A DNA stretch of 9,045 nucleotides from Desulfuromonadales bacterium (GTDB lineage Bacteria; Desulfobacterota; Desulfuromonadia; Desulfuromonadales; JACZKF01). This document shows positions 5,833-9,045 of the stretch, piece after piece. Location of the stretch: NCBI GenBank assembly GCA_014860175.1, contig JACZKF010000249.1, forward strand, positions 1 through 9,045, in the 5' to 3' direction. The notes under the pieces were generated by a model. That model ran no database searches. It was not told where the DNA came from and was given only the letters and a program-made list of their open reading frames with translations. Every line of letters starts with the position of its first letter. The first letter of the stretch is position 1. The position numbers were made by a program, and so were the translations under genes.

Positions 5833-6987
5833 ATGTCCATCTATCTCGACAACGCCGCCACCTCCTTTCCCAAACCGGAAGCGGTCTACATCGCCGCCGA
5901 GCGAGCCCTGCGCGAAACCGGCGCCAACCCTGGCCGGGGGGGGCATCAGCCGGCGCTGGCGGCCGCCCGCCTGATTTTCGAGAGCCGCGAAGCGGTCGCC
6001 CGGCTGTTCGACATCGGCGACGCCGCCCGCATCGCCTTTACCGCCAGTGCCACGGAAGCTCTCAATACCGCCCTGTTCGGCGTGCTGCGCCCTGGCGACC
6101 GGGTGGTCACCTCGAGCATGGAACACAATGCGGTGACCCGCCCGCTGCGGGCGCTGCAGGAGCGCGGCGTCGAGGTGGTCAAGGTGGCCGCCGATGGCCG
6201 CGGGCTGCTCGATCCGGAAGCGCTGCGCCGGGCCTGTCGCGCCGCACCGACCCGGCTGGTGGTTCTGAGCCACTGCTCCAACGTCACCGGCAGCCGGCAG
6301 CCGATCGAAGAGATCGCCCCCTGGTGCCGCCGCGAAGGGATTCTCTTCCTTCTCGATGCCGCCCAGAGTGCCGGTCTGATGCCGATTCACCCCGAGGCGC
6401 TCGGTATCGACCTGCTGGCTGCCCCTGGTCACAAGGGGCTGCTGGCGCCGCCGGGGACCGGCTTTCTCTACGTGCGTCCGGGGCTGGAGCTTACCCCCCT
6501 GATCTATGGCGGTACCGGTGGTAACTCCCAATCGGAGCTCCCCCCGGAAGAGATGCCGGAACGTCTGGAAGCCGGCACCCAGAATACCCCAGGGCTGGCC
6601 GGCCTCAAGGCCGCCGCCGAGCTTTTGCTGCAGCACGGCCTGGCTGCCATCCAGGCCCGCGAGAGCGCGTTGCTGGCGCGCCTCCTCAGCGGCCTGGAGC
6701 AACTGCCGGGAGTAGAGCTCTACGGATCTCGCGACCCCCGGTCCCATGGTGGGGCGCTCTCCTTCAACCTGGACGGCCGTGACCCCTCCGAGGTCGGCTA
6801 TCTGCTCGACCACCAGCACGGCATCTTCTGCCGCACCGGGCTGCACTGTGCTCCCGACGCCCACCGCACCATCGGCACCTTCCCCCGCGGGACGGTGCGG
6901 GTCAGCCCCGGTTTTTTTACCACCGTCGAGGAGATCGACCTCTTTCTGGCCGCCGTCGCCGAGGTGGCGGCCCACCCCCTGTCCTAG
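5833..6987 (+). CDS. Cysteine desulfurase family PLP enzyme (aminotransferase class V)
   Basis: A 384-residue class V aminotransferase-fold protein of the cysteine desulfurase family, the branch opening with IYLDNAATSFPKP. Such enzymes use pyridoxal phosphate to take sulfur (or selenium) from cysteine (or selenocysteine) and hold it as a persulfide. Visible residues: His98 (MEHNAV) stacking on the cofactor, Asp175 and Gln178 (LLDAAQSAG) holding its ring, Lys201 (GHKGLLAPPGTG) forming the Schiff base, and Cys339 in RTGLHCAPDAHRTIGT as the persulfide cysteine. It is not clearly IscS, SufS or NifS; the acceptor is unknown. The ATG at 5833 starts exactly where the family begins, although its GGAG lies 16 bases upstream, too far for normal use. 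A tiny ORF ends on this start codon. phoH follows after 49 bases, probably in the same transcript. Confidence 0.93.
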   Translation: MSIYLDNAATSFPKPEAVYIAAERALRETGANPGRGGHQPALAAARLIFESREAVARLFDIGDAARIAFTASATEALNTALFGVLRPGDRVVTSSMEHNAVTRPLRALQERGVEVVKVAADGRGLLDPEALRRACRAAPTRLVVLSHCSNVTGSRQPIEEIAPWCRREGILFLLDAAQSAGLMPIHPEALGIDLLAAPGHKGLLAPPGTGFLYVRPGLELTPLIYGGTGGNSQSELPPEEMPERLEAGTQNTPGLAGLKAAAELLLQHGLAAIQARESALLARLLSGLEQLPGVELYGSRDPRSHGGALSFNLDGRDPSEVGYLLDHQHGIFCRTGLHCAPDAHRTIGTFPRGTVRVSPGFFTTVEEIDLFLAAVAEVAAHPLS

Positions 6988-7036
6988 GCCGGCAATCTGC
7001 CAACGGTCGCCCTGATAGAGGAGCTATGGAGCCGAC

Positions 7037-8353
7037 ATGAAGAAGACCTACATTCTCGACACCAATGTTTTGCTCCACGATCCGCAGGCCATCTTCCGCT
7101 TCGAAGACAACGACGTGATCATTCCGATCACGGTCATCGAAGAGATCGACCGGTTCAAGAAAGAGCTGAGTGAAACCGGCCGCAACGCCCGCCATATCTC
7201 CCGCATCCTCGATGGCTTTCGCGCTCAGGCGCGGCTGGTCGATGGGGTGCCGCTGGAGAAGGGGGGGACGCTGAAAGTCGAACTCTACACCGAGGAGGCG
7301 ATGCGGCGGCTCCCCCCCGAGCTGCGTGCCGACCGCGGCGACAACCGCATCCTGGCCGTCGCCATGGAACTCAAGGACCGTTGCCAAAGCCCGGTGGTCT
7401 TCGTTACCAAGGACACCAATCTGCGCATCAAAGCCGATGTCGTCGGCCTGGCCGCCGAGGATTACGAGTCGGACAAGATATCGATCGACGAGCTTTACTC
7501 GGGGACGGCCGAACTGGCGGTGGCGGGAGAGGTGGTCGATCGTTTCTACGGCCAGGGGTTTGTCGCCCTGGAAGAAGAGTTCTACCCGAATCAGCTGGTG
7601 ACTCTGGTCGAGGCGAGCAACCCCTCCCACACCGCCCTCGGCCGTTACCAGGCACGTCAGCGTCGCCTGGTCCCGCTGATCCGGCCGCCAAAAGAGGGGC
7701 TCTGGGGGATTCACCCCCGCAACCGGGAGCAGCAGTTCGCCTTCGACCTGCTCCTCAATGACGAGATCCAACTGGTCACCCTGGTCGGCAAGGCCGGCAC
7801 CGGCAAGACGCTGCTGGCTATCGCCGCCGGTCTGTTCAAGGCGGCCGACGAAGGGGTGTTCAGCCGGCTGCTGGTCTCCCGGCCGATCTTCCCCCTCGGG
7901 CGCGATCTCGGTTTTCTCCCCGGCGACGTGGAGGAGAAGCTGGCGCCGTGGATGCAGCCGATCTTCGACAACGTCGAACTGCTCCTGAGCTCGGTCGAGG
8001 ACCGGGGCAAGCGCAAGCGGGGGTACAAAGAGCTGGTTGACATGGGAATCCTGGAGATCGAGCCGCTCACCTACATTCGCGGGCGCTCCATCCCCAAGCA
8101 GTACATGATCGTCGATGAGGCGCAGAATCTCACCCCCCACGAGATCAAGACGATCATCACCCGGGCCGGCGAAGGGACGAAGATCGTTCTGACCGGCGAC
8201 CCGTATCAGATCGACAACCCGTACGTCGACGCCTCCAGCAATGGCCTGGCCTATGCGGTTGAGAAATTCAAGGGACAGGAACTTACCGGCCACGTCACGC
8301 TCTCGCGCGGCGAACGCTCCCCTCTGGCCGAACTGGCGGCCAATCTGCTCTAG
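7037..8353 (+). CDS. phoH: PhoH2-type protein: PIN nuclease domain fused to PhoH ATPase
   Basis: A 438-residue protein with two domains. The N-terminal PIN domain (about 1-150) starts YILDTNVLLHDP and keeps its acidic metal-binding residues: Asp8, Glu35/Glu36, Asp102 (RGDNRIL) and Asp126 (TKDTNLR). The C-terminal PhoH ATPase (about 225-438) has Walker A GKAGTGKT (251-258), Walker B MIVDEAQN (357-364, Asp360-Glu361), TGDPYQID (387-393) and the final LSRGERSPLAE motif. Mycobacterial relatives of this PIN-PhoH layout have been reported to unwind and cut RNA, so a role in RNA metabolism is likely; the physiological target is unknown. The ATG at 7037 has GGAG 5 bases upstream. The gene follows the desulfurase-family gene closely, and its stop codon abuts the inverted repeat at 8354 with no bases between. 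Confidence 0.95.
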   Translation: MKKTYILDTNVLLHDPQAIFRFEDNDVIIPITVIEEIDRFKKELSETGRNARHISRILDGFRAQARLVDGVPLEKGGTLKVELYTEEAMRRLPPELRADRGDNRILAVAMELKDRCQSPVVFVTKDTNLRIKADVVGLAAEDYESDKISIDELYSGTAELAVAGEVVDRFYGQGFVALEEEFYPNQLVTLVEASNPSHTALGRYQARQRRLVPLIRPPKEGLWGIHPRNREQQFAFDLLLNDEIQLVTLVGKAGTGKTLLAIAAGLFKAADEGVFSRLLVSRPIFPLGRDLGFLPGDVEEKLAPWMQPIFDNVELLLSSVEDRGKRKRGYKELVDMGILEIEPLTYIRGRSIPKQYMIVDEAQNLTPHEIKTIITRAGEGTKIVLTGDPYQIDNPYVDASSNGLAYAVEKFKGQELTGHVTLSRGERSPLAELAANLL

Positions 8354-8476
8354 CAGGCTGATGAAAAACGCCCATCTGCGGCGTTGTCCTCATCCTTCGT
8401 CAACGACGTACCTTACGGTACGCCTTATGTCTCAGGATTTCGTCCGCCTTGCATCTGGGCCTTTTTGATCAGCCTG
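8354..8476. repeat. 123-bp imperfect inverted-repeat element
   Basis: The ends CAGGCTGATGAAAAACGCCC (8354-8373) and, read inward from 8476 on the minus strand, CAGGCTGATCAAAAAGGCCC match at 18 of 20 bases. Pairing continues inward through GGCG (8381-8384 region) with CGCC near 8445-8448. The centre holds a perfect smaller hairpin, CGTACC-TTAC-GGTACG (8407-8422). The element lacks any coding capacity. I associate its sequence with a dispersed repeat found in many copies in Geobacter and related genomes; that is from memory. It begins immediately after the phoH stop codon. Confidence 0.85.
8365..8467. terminator. Likely bidirectional terminator formed by the repeat arms
   Basis: When the arms pair, the GC stem on the plus strand ends GGGCC followed by TTTTTG (8458-8466). 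On the minus strand it ends GGGCG followed by TTTTTC (8373-8364). Each direction therefore has a GC stem plus a five-U run, though the stem is long and interrupted. This would end the phoH transcript before tsaD. Confidence 0.5.
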
Positions 8477-8490
8477 AGAAGAACGAACTT

Positions 8491-8513
8491 TTTCAAACCA
8501 TAGCCCTTTGAAA
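8491..8513. repeat. Short AT-rich palindrome upstream of tsaD
   Basis: TTTCAAA (8491-8497) and TTTGAAA (8507-8513) form a perfect 7-base inverted repeat around a 9-base spacer, 41 bases before the tsaD start. A T-rich run precedes it. It could be an operator or simply part of an AT-rich promoter region. I see no convincing -35/-10 pair for tsaD in 8477-8554. Confidence 0.35.
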
Positions 8514-8554
8514 GTGTGCCCGTATTAGCCTTACCCTTACGCCTCTGAGAGTTT

Positions 8555-9045
8555 ATGCTTGTACTTTGTATCGAATCGTCCTGCGACGAGACCGCCGCGG
8601 CGGTAGTCCGGGACGGGCGAATCATCCTCTCCAACGTGGTCGCCTCTCAGGTCGACATCCACTCCCGCTACGGCGGCGTCGTGCCGGAGCTCGCCTCGCG
8701 CAAACATGTGGAGGCGATCACCGTGGTGATCGAGGACGCCCTGGCGCAGGCGGCGGTCCCCCTGGGGCAGATCGAGGGGGTGGCCGTCACCCGCGGCCCG
8801 GGGTTGGTCGGGGCACTGCTGGTCGGGCTGTCGGCGGCCAAGGCGATCGCCTTTGCCCGAGGGATCCCCCTGGTCGGGGTGCACCACATGGAGGGGCATA
8901 TCCTTGCCCCCTTGCTGGAGACCGAGATCCCTTTTCCGTTTCTCGCCCTGGCCGTCTCCGGCGGCCATACCCACCTTTACCGGGTCGATGGCATCGGGCG
9001 CTACCGGATCCTCGGCCGCACTCTCGACGACGCCGCCGGCGAGGC
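8555..9045 (+). CDS. tsaD: tRNA threonylcarbamoyladenosine transferase TsaD, 5' part
   Basis: The first 163 codons of tsaD (also called gcp, ygjD, Kae1) are present; the gene runs off the right edge at about half of its usual 335-345 residues. With TsaB and TsaE, TsaD transfers the threonylcarbamoyl group made by TsaC onto A37 of ANN-reading tRNAs (t6A), an essential step for decoding accuracy. The N-terminus VLCIESSCDETAAAVV is diagnostic of the family. YGGVVPELASRKH (39-51), TRGPGLVGALLVG (79-91), the metal-binding HMEGH (His111, His115), SGGHTHL (135-141) and the start of LDDAAGEA (157 on) follow in the right order. The ATG at 8555 matches the family start; only a weak GAGAG lies upstream. 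The repeat at 8354-8476 separates it from phoH, so it probably has its own promoter. Confidence 0.97.
   Translation, partial: MLVLCIESSCDETAAAVVRDGRIILSNVVASQVDIHSRYGGVVPELASRKHVEAITVVIEDALAQAAVPLGQIEGVAVTRGPGLVGALLVGLSAAKAIAFARGIPLVGVHHMEGHILAPLLETEIPFPFLALAVSGGHTHLYRVDGIGRYRILGRTLDDAAGE

Noticed and set aside
5630..5833. 67-codon plus-strand ORF from a TTG, ending at the desulfurase start
   Set aside because: It covers the nrdJ promoter, has no ribosome site and no protein-like pattern. Only its last four codons matter, as a possible mini-ORF.
5806..8293. Long minus-strand frames (389 and 458 codons) opposite the desulfurase-family gene and phoH
   Set aside because: They are reverse-strand images of strongly conserved genes, with no recognisable motifs or sensible starts.
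1..9045. CRISPR array, prophage, integrase, toxin-antitoxin or defence system
   Set aside because: No repeat-spacer pattern, phage-type genes, transposase or defence-family motifs were found on either strand.

Overview
The window is ordinary bacterial chromosome with high GC, compact genes and short gaps; no stretch without a gene exceeds about 210 bases. An adenosylcobalamin-dependent ribonucleotide reductase, an exported c-type cytochrome, and a 123-bp inverted repeat of a kind I associate with Geobacter/Pelobacter/Desulfuromonas genomes together suggest an anaerobic or microaerobic Desulfuromonadales-like bacterium. That placement is inference; the window has no rRNA or other taxonomic marker.

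Layout: (1) Bases 1-1498, all minus strand: an exported dienelactone-hydrolase-family enzyme, a small cupin protein, and the 5' end of an exported SIMPL-domain (DUF541) protein that runs off the left edge. (2) Bases 1499-1656: a divergent promoter region. The plus side has a clear sigma70-type promoter driving a secreted monoheme cytochrome c (1657-2094). (3) Bases 2148-5621, minus strand, read right to left as one likely operon: class II ribonucleotide reductase nrdJ, a 59-residue two-helix membrane protein, a Nudix hydrolase and a YcxB-like membrane protein. It converges on the cytochrome gene, with a GC-rich hairpin in the gap. (4) Bases 5622-5832: a second divergent intergenic region. The nrdJ side has a TTGACA/TTTAAA promoter whose spacer is filled by an NrdR-like box, and a second box lies exactly 31 bp away. 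The other side has an extended -10 promoter and a small leader hairpin. (5) Bases 5833-9045, plus strand: a cysteine-desulfurase-family PLP enzyme, a PIN-PhoH2 protein, the 123-bp inverted repeat that probably ends that unit, and the 5' part of tsaD (t6A tRNA modification), cut by the right edge.

The nrdJ unit makes deoxynucleotides and may include housekeeping of nucleotides (Nudix). The right-hand unit leans toward sulfur transfer and RNA metabolism. I see no defence system, prophage, CRISPR array, integrase or other clear novel system. The most rewarding details are the NrdR-box/promoter arrangement, the inverted-repeat element, and the unusual translation start region of the desulfurase gene.
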